Source of the DNA: Chionis minor
Lineage: Eukaryota > Chordata > Aves > Charadriiformes > Chionididae
Assembly (NCBI GenBank): GCA_013398295.1
Contig: VZSF01003314.1
Span: 232,754 to 296,753, forward strand
Reading direction: 5' to 3'
Length of the DNA: 64,000 nt
Made by a program: the position numbers and the translations under genes. Under the pieces are notes generated by a model. The model was not told the DNA's origin, searched no databases, and saw only the letters and a list, made by a program, of their open reading frames with translations. Each line of letters starts with the position of its first letter. Position 1 is the stretch's first letter. Shown in pieces: positions 38,589 through 49,176 of the stretch.

Positions 38589-38980
38589 CATTGCATTTTG
38601 TCCTGTATATAGTATTTAAATAGAGAAGTATATGTAATGATTATCATTACTTAATGGTATCCTCCCTGCTAAAGATAAGAACAGTTTAGGTAGCTGCGTA
38701 TGAACTGTATAAAGTAAAGTCAGCTCTGTAAAATGAAGATTACAGTGATACGTTCGAACTCTGAAGAACATTGATCCCACAGCCTTTTCTCAGCCCAGTA
38801 ATGCCAGAAGCGACCTAAAAGACGTTAATCCTTATGAACCTGCATTGAGCAAAGCTTTTAAACACACGCTTTGTTTTAAGCCTGGGATTTTAATTCCACG
38901 GCGCTTTAGGGATTGCTGTTCGTACAGAAAATAAAACTGTAAGCACAAAGTACAGCCTGAACCTGTCCTCTGTGGAGCAG

Positions 38981-39041
38981 GTGGGGCTGAAAGAGCTCAG
39001 CTGACTTTGTTACGCTGCCTGACTGCGCAGGCTGCCTCCAG
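38981..39041 (+). other. Exon-like 61-base segment
   Basis: The acceptor cctgtcctctgtggagcag and the strong donor CCAG|GTAAGC enclose 61 bases with a single open frame (AERAQLTLLRCLTAQAAS). The local GC content is higher than the flanks. No family recognised; weak support. Confidence 0.13.
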
Positions 39042-39285
39042 GTAAGCGTGGCAGCCCAGGCTGAGTCGTACTGTTCATCTTGATGCCTCTCTTGTAGACT
39101 GATGTGAATACATTTAACGTAAATGTGCTAACATTTCAGCTCACTGGCTCTGCACAGCGGGACCTTCCTTTGGACTAAACCTGGTGGGACTGAGGTTCTG
39201 ATGATGAAGGTACGAAAGCATAGGGGGAAAAAACAAAAATAGTTGCAGGCAACTATTGATTCTATAGGAAATTCTATTATTCTGT

Positions 39286-39726
39286 AGGAAATGGCCTCAA
39301 ATTGCACCAGGGGAGGTTTAGACTGGATATTAGGAAATATTTCTTCACTGAAAGGTTTGTCAAGCATTGGAACAGGCAGTTGAGCCACCATCCCTGGAGG
39401 TATTTAAAAGACACGTAGGTGTGGTGCTGAGGGATATAGTTTAGTGGTAACTTGGCAGTGCTAGGTTAACGGTTGGACCATATGATCTTAAAGGTTTCTT
39501 CCAACCANAGGGGAGGTTTAGACTGGATATTAGGAAATATTTCTTCACTGAAAGGTTTGTCAAGCATTGGAACAGGCAGTTGAGCCACCATCCCTGGAGG
39601 TATTTAAAAGACACGTAGGTGTGGTGCTGAGGGATATAGTTTAGTGGTAACTTGGCAGTGCTAGGTTAACGGTTGGACCATATGATCTTAAAGGTTTCTT
39701 CCAACCAGAACAATTCTATTCTATAA
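39286..39726 (+). mobile_element. CR1 LINE 3' region, artificially doubled
   Basis: The sequence starts with gaaatggcctcaaattgcac and aggggaggtttagactggat, and ends with cttccaaccagaacaattc and tattctat, the standard CR1 3' region in sense orientation. It contains an exact repeat of 199 bases around a lone N (see the 39309-39707 entry), so the true element is about 240 bp. Confidence 0.93.
39309..39707 (+). repeat. Perfect 199-bp direct duplication around a single N (assembly artefact)
   Basis: Bases 39309-39507 and 39509-39707 are the same sequence, separated by one N at 39508. As at 21684, this is an unmerged contig overlap. Here the overlap lies inside a repeat element, which may be why the contigs ended there. 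Confidence 0.9.
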
Positions 39727-42700
39727 AAATATACCTTATAAGAACTATGCAATGCCAGCCGCTTAAATACAGTCCCAGATATTGCAGTGATTGCATCCTG
39801 ACTTGCAAGAATAAAGTTCCACTCTATTTATTCTACTAAGGAAAAAAAGTAAACTTCCCTATGAGGTAGACTGAACCCAGTATCTGATGTACTTTATTTG
39901 ACCATCCCCAAGTTTTTGATAAGATGAAGCAATTTTAAACTTGTGCGACATTCTCATACATTCAGATGTTTGTGATGTGTCCTTAGTGGCTTGCGGTATA
40001 CAACTATTTAAAATTTGAATTAGATTTTAAAAGGAAGCATTTAATCATTGTTTACATATCTTTAGAACTACCTGAAGTGTTGGCTATCTGCCACAATGGG
40101 AAATTTTAAAATACGTATTTATGTTTTTTATGAAATTTTTCTCTAAATAAGTTTTAGTTCGTGTGGCTGCAGCACGTGATGAATCTTTCTTTGCTTCTTG
40201 CCTCTGTCAGGGAGATCTGCTGTAATCAAAAAACTTTTAAAAAAGAAAAGAAAAAATAAAATCCCTCTTAAAGGATTTTTAAAATCTGAACACATGGGAG
40301 GAACGTGCTGTTTAACAAAGGTCTGCCTTGTTGAGAAAACTTTTAGCTTTAGATGCTTAATTTTAAATCTGCATTTGAGAAAACCAGTATGATTGTCTTG
40401 TCTTCCATCTCTCCTTAGCAGTACTAAGAAATTTCTAAAGGACCGCATTAGCCTGTTGACTCCATTCAACACCTGCTGCTTTGCTCTGGAGACCAAAGTG
40501 ATACTGGAAGTATTCTTGTAGGACTGGGAGTATATGGACTCTTACAACTGCAACTCTAGTAGCAGCTTACACAAGGAGAACGGGACATATCTGAATATTG
40601 TCAGGAATGGTCTTTAAATCTCCCTGCCATGGCCTTTCTCTTATGAAATGCTGAAACCTGGCAGCAGAAGAAAATTGGTAATTCATTGGCGTTCACTGCT
40701 AGAGTCAATAACATGCTCTTGCTTTCCTGATCCATTTTGATTTTCACGGCAACCTTAGTGCATTTGTCTAGGAACAAAGAATAATTTACACGGCTGTAGT
40801 GATGCACGTGAGCTGACTTCCCTACATCAGCTGCTGCAAAAGGGGTTCCTCTTTGAGCACTCGTATTTTCTTATGAGGCTGAAAATCTGACAATAAAAAG
40901 TCACATTACTGCTAATCGTGCCAGAAATTCCAATCAGTAAGAAGTTAGTTATAGTTTCACACTGAGAGTCAGCTTTCTTAGTGATATAAATCAGCATGGC
41001 GGTTTTTTAGCTGAGAATGTGTCCCCTCATGCAACAAAATCATTGACTCAAATCCACCCTTAAAAGAATTGTGTTCCCATGGCAGCCAAGCGGGGCGGAA
41101 GGCCCGTGTGTTGATACGTGCTTTGACACGGGGTTCGAAATGTTGCTCTTCTCTGTTGTACGGCTATCAAAAATACGCTTCTCTGACATTCAGTGGTTGC
41201 AAGAATAGTTCTCAAAACAAAGCCATTGTTAGCAGATGTGGGAGGACAGTGAGGGAAAGGGAAGAAGTATGTCAAGGCTGAGCATCTAAAATTAGGTGCG
41301 TAATTTACAAAAAGTGAAAATGTGTAGTGTAATTGACCTGGTTATTGGAGTTACAGATTACCTATCCAAGTGTACTCAGCAAGCCCATTTGGGTGCTGGA
41401 ATAGACTCCCTGCCTAGCACAACCCTGCATTTCCTGAAAATTTATGTTCATCAAAAATAGCCATTTGGAACATATTGCCAAACAACATTTGGCAATAAAA
41501 CTTTGGTGAGTTTGACATCAAATTTTTGTTATTGTTATTTGCTTCCTGGTTTTGCTGTTTCTAAAAGAAATTCTACTCGTAGCTACGCTATTCGCTACTG
41601 GTTCATTTACACAGGCAAGTAACCTAACTGCTCTTCTAAAATTATCCAAATGAAAGGTACAACAGCCATGAAAGAGGATTGAAAGAGAAGAAAAGGAGAA
41701 GTCAGGCAGCAAAACAGCGCTGCAGGTTGGCACCACTCTACACTGCATTCTTTAAAAAAAAAAAAAAAACACAACAAAAAACCACAAAAAACCAACCAAA
41801 AAAACCCCCAAAATAAAACCATGAAATCGCATCTTCTTTTTTTTTTTTTAGAGCTCATCCCTGTCTCAGCATATTGTTCCATCAGAGCATGAAGGGCAGA
41901 TGATCTGTATCCATACGACATTTGCATGTGATGAGTACATATTCAGAAATAGTCCAGGTCTGTAAGACTGGTGTCATTTTTATGGTTTTAATAATCATAT
42001 CTCAATTTTATTGACTTAGGCATTTGTGAGGAAACTAATTAACTTTTAAACACAGCCACTCCTTGGGAAAATAACATGTGTTAGAGACTGAAAAAAATTA
42101 TGATTCAGAGCTCCCAACTATGAAGGAGCGGTGAGGAGATTAATGGAAGCAAAGACCAACAGCAGCAGCATTAAGTGAAATTTGGCTTTAATTCTGATCA
42201 TGTACTTAAGCAACTCTCCAAGTCTATACCTCAATCCTATGAATAACTAGTCCTTTTTTGGAAGGAGATACTTTTTTTACTTAAAAGTCCTAGATTGAAG
42301 AATCCACTGAGCAGAATATGGATTGAGCCCCAGGACAACATGCCATCAAGAGATCAAATAAAAATCAAGTTTAAGTATCAGTTTCCATCATGTTTCATTC
42401 ATTATATTTCTAATGGCACCCAGTGCTCAAAAATTAACTATACTGACACCACATATTACTAAAAATGGAGTTATACATATAAAAATAAAAGGTGATTTCC
42501 AAATTAGTATGAACAAACTTGACTCTAAAGAAGGTAACAGGCAGCTCTTAATTTGTTGTAGATGAAGGGTTGTTCTTTCACCTGAAATAAAAACATTCGT
42601 AACTGTCAAGGCACCAATTCAGGAACAAGGATGCTCTGTTAACTGCAATTTTTCATGAGCTTTTCTGCACTGGCAGCAAATTTGCCTTTTCAGTGGGTTT
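39727..42700. other. AT-rich DNA, no gene seen
   Basis: No coding character and no named repeat. It contains the A-rich tract at 41751-41820. The sequence becomes abruptly GC-rich at about 42700. Confidence 0.55.
41751..41820. repeat. A-rich low-complexity tract
   Basis: A seventeen-A run is followed by aaaac/aaacc words, then a T run at about 41836-41850. The A tract and T run could pair as a loose hairpin. Confidence 0.65.
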
Positions 42701-43243
42701 GATGTGGAGTGGGACTCTATGTGTAGTGTCCTTGAACTTGCCAATACTTCTCCGCGCTCCCCCAGCCCCGTGCACACCACGACCTGAGCAGCAAGTGGAA
42801 TCAACCATGCGGGATTTTTCTCCATGTGACGCAGAAGGTGACACTGGGAAAAGAGGAGGGGGAAAATGAACCTGTTTGTCACACGCAGCCAAGGGTGAAA
42901 AGACGGGAGGATTCTGCCAGAGGGGACACGCCGGGCCAGGCCATGCACCCTGGGAGCTCCGAACGGCCAGTTTCTCTCCCCTTTGCCAGGCACAGAGGGG
43001 ACACTGCCACCTCACACGTGTCCCCTCGCAGCGGGGCTGCCCCAGGAGAGCCAGGGGAAACCCACCTCACTTCTGCCCTCGGGGAACAGGACTGGGAGAG
43101 ACCCTCCATGAAGAGAGAGGCAAATGGTGTGGCTTAGGGAAGAGGCTGGGCTCCCCACTGGCAGAAGGATGGCTCACCTCCCTGCGGCTCCTCGCTCCTT
43201 GCTGGGCACAACCCTGCCTGCTCCTGGCCGCTCTTCAGCCGTG
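42700..43243. other. GC-rich unique DNA
   Basis: The composition is sharply different from the AT-rich DNA on the left. Frames of 100-150 codons are open on both strands (42826-43137 and 42876-43328 plus, 42619-43015 minus), as expected in GC-rich sequence where stops are rare. None gives a recognisable protein and they overlap each other, so no gene is called. Confidence 0.45.
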
Positions 43244-43490
43244 CGGCGAGCACAGTCCGGCCCACAGATGCTCCAGCAAACAGACACTCCGGCTAATTGC
43301 AGCTCCTGCTCATTCCAGCTGCAGGTAATTTTGGCTCTGGCTAATGCACGCTCCGGACAGTGGACACCCCGTCTCATTCCAGCTCCTGGTTGCTACAGTT
43401 CTGGCTAATAGAAGCCCCAGCTCATCACTGAAATTCCAGTTGATTTCAGCTCCTTCTCCTTACAAGCTCCAGCTGTTTGCAACAGTCTGA
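43244..43490 (+). repeat. Degenerate 16-bp minisatellite
   Basis: The stretch can be cut into consecutive 16-base units without shift from 43244 to 43419 (eleven units), then continues with 19-, 16- and 17-base units. Units resemble gctaattccagctcct; clear members are 43292-43307, 43308-43323 and 43372-43387. Individual copies differ at several positions, so the array is old. The period is not a multiple of three, which argues against a coding repeat. Confidence 0.8.
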
Positions 43491-43616
43491 GCTTTTGACA
43501 AGGTCGTAAATCACTGTCAAAACTTTAGTATTAGGATTAAATGTCACATTTGAATGTTGTATAAATACTAGTTTGTATTATTAATTAGTTAATAACCACC
43601 TAAGTACCTAATAACT

Positions 43617-43638
43617 GTTGTTATTAGTTAATAACAAC
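43617..43638. repeat. AT-rich palindrome, 10-bp arms
   Basis: GTTGTTATTA (43617-43626) and its exact reverse complement (43629-43638) flank a two-base spacer. The related word ttagttaataac occurs again at about 43584. A TATA-like word (tataaag) begins two bases downstream of the right arm. Confidence 0.85.
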
Positions 43639-43809
43639 ATATAAAGAGGACTCAAAGAAGGCACGTGGGGTCAGAAAAGCGCCCTTCCCCCCCAGAGACC
43701 ATCTCAGACACCAAGTTCAGCCTGGCGCACCCCAACCTCCTGAACCTCGGGGTCCCACACAACCAGACCCACACACTCTGCCCACCTCCTGCTTTCTCCC
43801 GCAGCCCCC

Positions 43810-44110
43810 AGTGGCCTCCCACCCACCTGCAAAACCGGCCAAACTGGCTTCTGCTTTTGGCCCCCAAATCAGCTGACTTTGTGCCCATCTCTGAGCCCCA
43901 AAACCCAGCTGCCGAGCCTGTTCTCAAGTCCCAAAAGTACAGGGCTCGACCTCTGTTTCTGAGCCTGCACAACTCAATCTGTTTCTGAGCCCTCAAAATC
44001 AGCGACGTGAACCTGTTTTCAATCCCCAGGAACAGAGAACCCAGTCTCCATTTCTGGCCCCCAAAACAGCTGATCCTGTCTGCTTTCTGACCCCCTTTGC
44101 AGTCCCCACG
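43810..44110 (+). repeat. Degenerate ~34-bp minisatellite
   Basis: About eight units follow the plan cagctgan-cctgtttctgagccccaaaa, for example at 43870, 43908, 43944, 43997, 44032 and 44066. Spacing varies from about 25 to 36 bases. It explains the Gly/Trp/Arg-rich minus-strand frames and Pro/Gln-rich plus-strand frames in this area, which are not genes. Confidence 0.75.
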
Positions 44111-44499
44111 TGCGATGCTGAAGGGTGGGGGGCATGTAGTCCCCCAGGTGCAGTTTTGGGGAGTGCTTGGGACTGCGGGAGGCCCAGCCCCACATCTCGG
44201 TGGGGCAGCACCAGCACAGGCGGGCCAGCGCTTTTAGTATTGCCCTTTCAGGCTTTATTTCTCCAGAACCATCAGTACCGCACCCGTCCGACAACTCCAG
44301 GGCAGCTTTCGTCCCGAGGCCGCTTCTGCCGTGGGGAGGGCAGAGTCCGGATCTGCCTGCGGAGCCTCTGGCTGTGGGGATCCCACATCGCTGCCCCGGT
44401 GTGGCTGCCACTGCCACACGGACCAGAGCGGAACAAAACCCAACAGCCGGACTGGACGCTGCTGCCCTGCCCCGGTCCCAGCCCCACCTGTATTTAATG

Positions 44500-44755
44500 C
44501 AGTGATGAGGAGCAGGACAGAGGACTAGAAGGAGAAAAATAAGGCAAGGGAGAAGACCTGGGAGCAGAGAGAGAAAGAGAGCTCATAAGAAAAGGTACGA
44601 GAGGTTGAGCAATCCAGAACAATAGGGACAAGGAGCCCTGCAGAGACACAGAGCAAGAAAATGTCATGTTCGTGAGCAGGGCAAAGGGATGAAGAGGTGG
44701 GAGGGAAGGAGAGGATGAAGAAAAGAGGGACAAGGATGGTGACAGGGCGCAGGAC

Positions 44756-44800
<45 letters not shown>

Positions 44801-45790
44801 GCAGTGAACAGGACAAAGGGACTGAGAAATAACGGGTCAGATCTGTACAGAGACCAAGAAGGTAAAAAACCAACAGCAATGGGCCAGAGGACAGAGATAG
44901 AGGAAGACGGAAAAAGGGCCAGGGAGCGGGAAGGAGGAGGAGAGACAGGAAAAAACGGAGAGCCAACTGGACGGGGAGGCATAGCAAGAAATGACTGGAC
45001 AGGCAGTGGGACAGAGAAATAAAGACGGACAGGAAGCAGGACAAAGGTGGAGAAAGAGGCATTGGGGTAGAAGGAAGAGAAAAAAGACAGGAAGGCTGGG
45101 GGACAGAGAAGGGAAAAAGGAGAACAAGGAGCAAGATACATTGTCAGAGAAAAACAGGGAGAGGGAGCGGGACAAGGTGATAGAAAAAAGGGACAGGGGT
45201 CTGGACAGAGATGGAGAAAAAAGCAGCAGGGACAGAAGGAAAAGAGAAAGAGCAACAGGGAGCAGGGCAGAGAAAGATAAATCAGGGTAGCAGCAGGATA
45301 GAGCAAGATATGATGGGACAGGAAGCAAGACTAGTGGCAATGAGAGAAAGACAAAAACTGTGAGAAGCATGAGGGGGCTGGAAAAACAAAGGTATTGGGA
45401 GACCTACAGAGGGACAGTGGCAAAAAAAGGCCCAGGGAGCAGCACAAAGGGTCAGTGAGAGTAAGAGATGGACAGGAAGGACAGGGAGATAAAGGATGAA
45501 AAAAAGCAGTGACAGCGAGCAAAACAGGGATAGGAAGAGAAGGAAGGAGGGAGAGAGATAGGAAGGCAGGGACACAGGGCGGCACGTACAGGTGCAGAGT
45601 GGAAAAGACCACCAGGGAACAGCCCAGAGAAACTGGGGGGGAAGGGAGGGGTAAAGACAGGTGCAGATCGGGACAAAGCTGGAAAAGGAAAAAACAGCAA
45701 GGGGCGTGGGGGAGGGATGGAAGAGGGAGCAGGACACAACAACGGAGAGGAGAGGGAGACGGAGAGGGGCAGAAAAAAATGGAGAGGGCC
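44500..45790 (+). repeat. Purine-rich (GA) minisatellite, left block
   Basis: About 1.3 kb is almost entirely A and G on the plus strand, built from variations of gggacagagagaaaaa and gagcaggacaaagg. It includes a pure (AG)n run at 44758-44796. A 28-base stretch at 45213-45240 recurs with one difference at 46245-46272 in the right block, showing both blocks belong to one family. Because the minus strand is nearly all pyrimidine it can hardly contain stop codons, which creates false long frames. Confidence 0.9.
44758..44796 (+). repeat. (AG)n microsatellite
   Basis: About nineteen AG dinucleotides in a row lie inside the purine-rich minisatellite. Confidence 0.97.
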
Positions 45791-46073
45791 GGGACGAGGA
45801 GGCGGAAGACGGCCCGTCCCCGTTCGCCGCCACGCCGCGAGGGGAGCGACCCCACGCAGACACCCCACGCGATCCCGCGGCGGGTGCAGCCGCCGGCAGC
45901 CGCAGGGGAGGAACGGACCGGCCCCTCCTCAGCCCGCCCTCTGCGGGAGGCAGCAGGCAGCGCCGAGCTGCGGTACCGGGCGGCGCCCACGGGGCGGGGG
46001 CGGGGGCGGCTCCCCCCCCGCGGTACCGCAGCGCTATTACCGGCGGCGGCAGCGCCGAGCACGGCGGCGCCCC

Positions 46074-46085
46074 CGCGCATGCGCG
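46074..46085. promoter_or_regulatory. NRF1 binding site (palindromic)
   Basis: CGCGCATGCGCG matches the full NRF1 consensus YGCGCAYGCGCR and is perfectly palindromic. It lies 36 bases upstream of the candidate start codon, so the transcription start is probably close to it. Confidence 0.8.
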
Positions 46086-46120
46086 GAGACCGCATCTCCC
46101 GGCTGGCCCCGCCCAACAAC

Positions 46121-46168
46121 ATGGCCGCGGGTGCGGCGGGACTGCGGGCCTGTCCGTGCCGGGGGGCG
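46121..46168 (+). CDS. Candidate first coding exon (MAAGAAGLRACPCRGA)
   Basis: The ATG lies in AACAACATGG, with A at -3 and G at +4, a strong initiation context, and just downstream of an NRF1 site and GC box in a CpG island. It opens 16 codons, MAAGAAGLRACPCRGA, then GCG|GTGAGC gives a good splice donor in phase 0. The peptide has Arg, Ala and Leu and no acidic residue, as in a mitochondrial targeting sequence; together with NRF1 this suggests, but does not prove, a mitochondrial protein. Without splicing the frame would continue only to about 46228. Exon 2 was not found: right of the donor lies 0.9 kb of purine-rich minisatellite, then AT-rich DNA. I cannot name the gene. Confidence 0.5.
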
Positions 46169-46209
46169 GTGAGCGGCGGGGCGGGTACCGGAAAAAGGGC
46201 GCAGGCACG

Positions 46210-47130
46210 GCGAGAGGGGAGAACATAAGGACAGGGCGCAGGGTGGAGAAAGAAGCAGCAGGGACAGAAGGAGCGGGAGCAGCGCAGAGGAACATGAGGA
46301 CAGGGCGCAGGGTGGAGAACAGGGCTGCGATGGGCAGCACGGCAGAGAGGGGCTAAACAGAACAGGGGCAGGAGGGGAATACAGGGAGCGGGACAGAGTG
46401 ACGTACGGAGGACAAAAAGAAGGAGAAGGACAGACAGAAGGACAGAGCAATGGAGAAAGAGGGGTAGTGAGCAGGACGGTGGCAGAGAGGCAGGAAGGAC
46501 AGCGGTACAGAGACAAAGAGGGAGACGGGGACACGGAGAGATAATGGGGGGGAGAGGGAAAGACAGTCGGAGCAGCAGGGAGGAATGGAGGAAGAGGGGT
46601 GGGGAGGAGGACGGAGCATTATAAAGATAAAAGACGAGGGAGAAGGACTGAGAAGCAGAGAGGGAAAGGTACGGGGGAAGGACAGTGAGACAGAGGAAGA
46701 AATAGGGTCAGGGAGCAGGACAAAAGCACAGACAGAAAAAGAGGAAGAAGGAAGGAAGGATGGGGGCAGGTAGCGTGACGCATGGAGAGAGGAAAAAGTA
46801 GGCCAGAAAACAGGGGAAAGGGATTCAGTAACATACAGAGAGATGCAGATTGGGCCAAAGAGATGGAGAAGGTAAAAACAGCGATGGGCTGGAGGACCTG
46901 CTTCTGGCAACCTGTCATGCTCCTGATGTCACTTCCATGTACTCAAAAATGGGACATGGCACAGCACAGAGGGACGGGGGAGTGAAAGAAAAGGCATGGG
47001 GAACTCTTTTAAAAGAGAAAAAACAAGAGAGAGCAAAATAGGGATGGGAAATGTGATAGGGATGGGGAGCGGGACAGAACAAGAGAGCAACAAAGGAGAT
47101 GAGACACCAGACAGAAAGTGAGAGGAAAAA
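46210..47130 (+). repeat. Purine-rich minisatellite, right block
   Basis: The same family as 44500-45790. A clear unit with 69-base period is seen where gaacat-aggacagggcgcag recurs at 46221 and 46290 with one difference. Further right, copies degrade into general gggacagag/aggaag words. If the gene at 46121 is real, this block is the start of its first intron, and the G-rich strand is the non-template strand. Confidence 0.88.
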
Positions 47131-49176
47131 AGGGAGGGAAAGCTGGATCTAACACGGCATGTTACGGTGTGTATTGGTACCCAGAACACAGAGTTGGTCT
47201 TGAGTCTGGTCTGCATGCAGTGGAGGGAAAGCCTTGAAGGCTTTGGTCATCTGGCTTTTTCAAACCAACAGTGAACGTAAGTTAAGTCCCCTGCCTGTGC
47301 CATTAAAAGGGGAGAGACATTTCTACGTTATGCGTAACAGGTTTATCCTCTGTGCGAGTATTAATTCATTGCCTTGCCCTGCTGCGTTTCTTGGGTATTG
47401 TACAGTATTTTCATTGGTCATGAATAAATGCATTTGAAGAGTTTGTACTATTACTGACTTTCCGGTATTTTTGGTTTGAAAGAAAACCAGGAAAACACTA
47501 TACTGGAGGTGATTCCATTTTAATAGTCCCTGAATTTCCAATATTTGAAAGGAAAAATAAATGGGGTAGGTGCAGGAGTATGCAGCTATCGCCAGCGGAA
47601 GCAGAGTGAGTAAGGTCCACGGTCGCTGCCTCTGTGCCCAGGCTCCGCAAACAGCCGTGTGGCCAAAGTGCTGTGCAGCGAACAATTGCGCTCTTGTGTT
47701 TTTCATAGATATGCAGACGTTTCTCATACAGTGCTCCAATTTCAAAGCACATACAAGGAAGAGGGAAAAAGGATCTTTCTTTCTGGAACTTGTTCATGGA
47801 AAGCCTTGCTGATGATATTTCAAAATTGGGGGGAGAAAAAGGAAAACCTGTGCTTCTATGGAAACTGAACAGTTCATAATTACTTGTTACTTTTCCTACC
47901 CTTTGGATGTATTTAAGGCATCCAAACCCTGAAGAACAGCAGCATTAGGCACTGATAAACATATGGCAGACTTGAGGGTGAATGTGACAAAAACAATTTA
48001 AAAAAAAAAATAGTATATGAAAGCCACAGATGGGATGGGAAGGAGTCTAACGAAGCTGCTGGTTTGCCCTGCCACCTCTTTGAAGCTTGCCCACCCTGCC
48101 TGTGTCATTCCAGTGCACTCTGATGGGAGAAGTGGTTTGCTTCGTCACCCCTGGCAAAGTGCTTTTCCCCATGTAATAAAATTGATGGCTGGATTGCCAC
48201 ATCTCCACTCTGGCGGGTAATGATGGGCTGGACGTTGGTAGCAAATCACAACAGCTGTCTTACAGAATTTCAATAATTTTTAGAAGCTGATGGGTACATC
48301 CAAAATTCTCTCAGAGGCCTTTCACTGTAAGATTTTTTTTCCCCCCTCCCTAGTGAAATCATATCCAGCGTACTATGTAAGGTACAGGGGTGCAGAGAAC
48401 GGTTAAGAAACCTTGCATAATTCTCCAGAAAACAGACGCATGTTATTCTCTGTAATGTAACTATGCAAATTCCAAACAATTACTGCAGAACAATAACACA
48501 CCCCTTGGAGCCTGTTCAACTTGACGATACTCACACTGAGTCTGATTTGCCCTCCTCGTGTAGACCAGGCAGTGCCCCCGGTATCGTATCACCTCCCCTC
48601 CTCTTCCCCCAGGTTTCCCAGAGCACACACCGGTCCTTTGACTTGAGCGTGTGCTAGCCAGGAAAAACGGGGAGAGGGAGTGGAATATGGGTCTGGACCT
48701 ATAAACAGCCTGTGTGGGGAGCAGTGATAAGGATGGCACGGTGGATATGGGCTCCAAGCAAGGTCATGTCTTGGCTCTGGGCAGTGTAGCCTCCCTTAGG
48801 AATTGTCACTCATCACTGGAGACCCTGGCCCCGTGGAAGCGTAACCTTTGCAAGCAAGAGATGTGTGGGAAAGCACAGGCCGGAGCCCGGGGAAAGGTAG
48901 GGAATCCCAAAGTAATGTATTGCTGAAGCTATTTGAACCATTAATTATACTTTAAATTGTTGTAAGTGGAACTAGTAGCAAATAGATAATTTTTATATTT
49001 AAATAGTTAATCGAAGTTATACAAGAATGCATACATTTTAGGTGTTTTCTAGTGTGTGATTAATACGTGTTTTTACTGAACTGTTCTAGCTATAATTACC
49101 GTAATAAGTTACAGCCAACTCTGACCAGGCTGCAAGCATTTTCTAGCAATTAGAACACGGCTGTTTTTATGGAGGA
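47131..49176. other. Unique DNA, no gene confirmed
   Basis: Moderate GC content. A strong donor (AAC|GTAAGT at about 47278) and an AATAAA word (47421-47430 region) are present but could not be tied into a transcript with the exon at 46121. Frames of 100-140 codons at 47323-47745 and 47498-47797 (minus) show no protein family. Confidence 0.45.

Larger units (their letters stand above)
45800..46205 (+). promoter_or_regulatory. CpG-island promoter
   Basis: This is a 400-bp block of unique CpG-dense sequence sandwiched between two purine-repeat blocks. It holds GC boxes (three overlapping GGGGCGGGG-type sites at 45991-46009), a perfect NRF1 palindrome (46074-46085), a second GC box GGCCCCGCCC (46106-46113 region) and a start codon at 46121. 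There is no TATA box. This is the organisation of a vertebrate housekeeping promoter; NRF1 sites are common in promoters of nuclear genes for mitochondrial proteins. Transcription is inferred to run to the right. Confidence 0.75.

Noticed and set aside
41090..41140. ggggttcgaaat considered as a tRNA T-arm
   Set aside because: No matching acceptor or anticodon arm could be folded around it, and the T-arm consensus is incomplete.
42826..43328. Overlapping 100-150 codon frames on both strands in GC-rich DNA
   Set aside because: High GC lowers stop-codon frequency. The right part runs into the 16-bp minisatellite, and no protein family is recognised.
45282..46340. 352-codon minus-strand open frame rich in Ser, Leu, Pro, Phe and Cys
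   Set aside because: It lies on the pyrimidine strand of the purine minisatellite and CpG island. Stop codons need A, which is almost absent on that strand, so long frames are automatic. The same holds for 44494-45306, 45331-46122, 44837-45370 and 46353-46910.
45509..46356. Plus-strand frames of 230-239 codons rich in Arg, Glu, Gly and Lys
   Set aside because: They are translations of the gggacaggag-type repeat and of the CpG island. No domain is recognisable and the overlapping frames are equally open.
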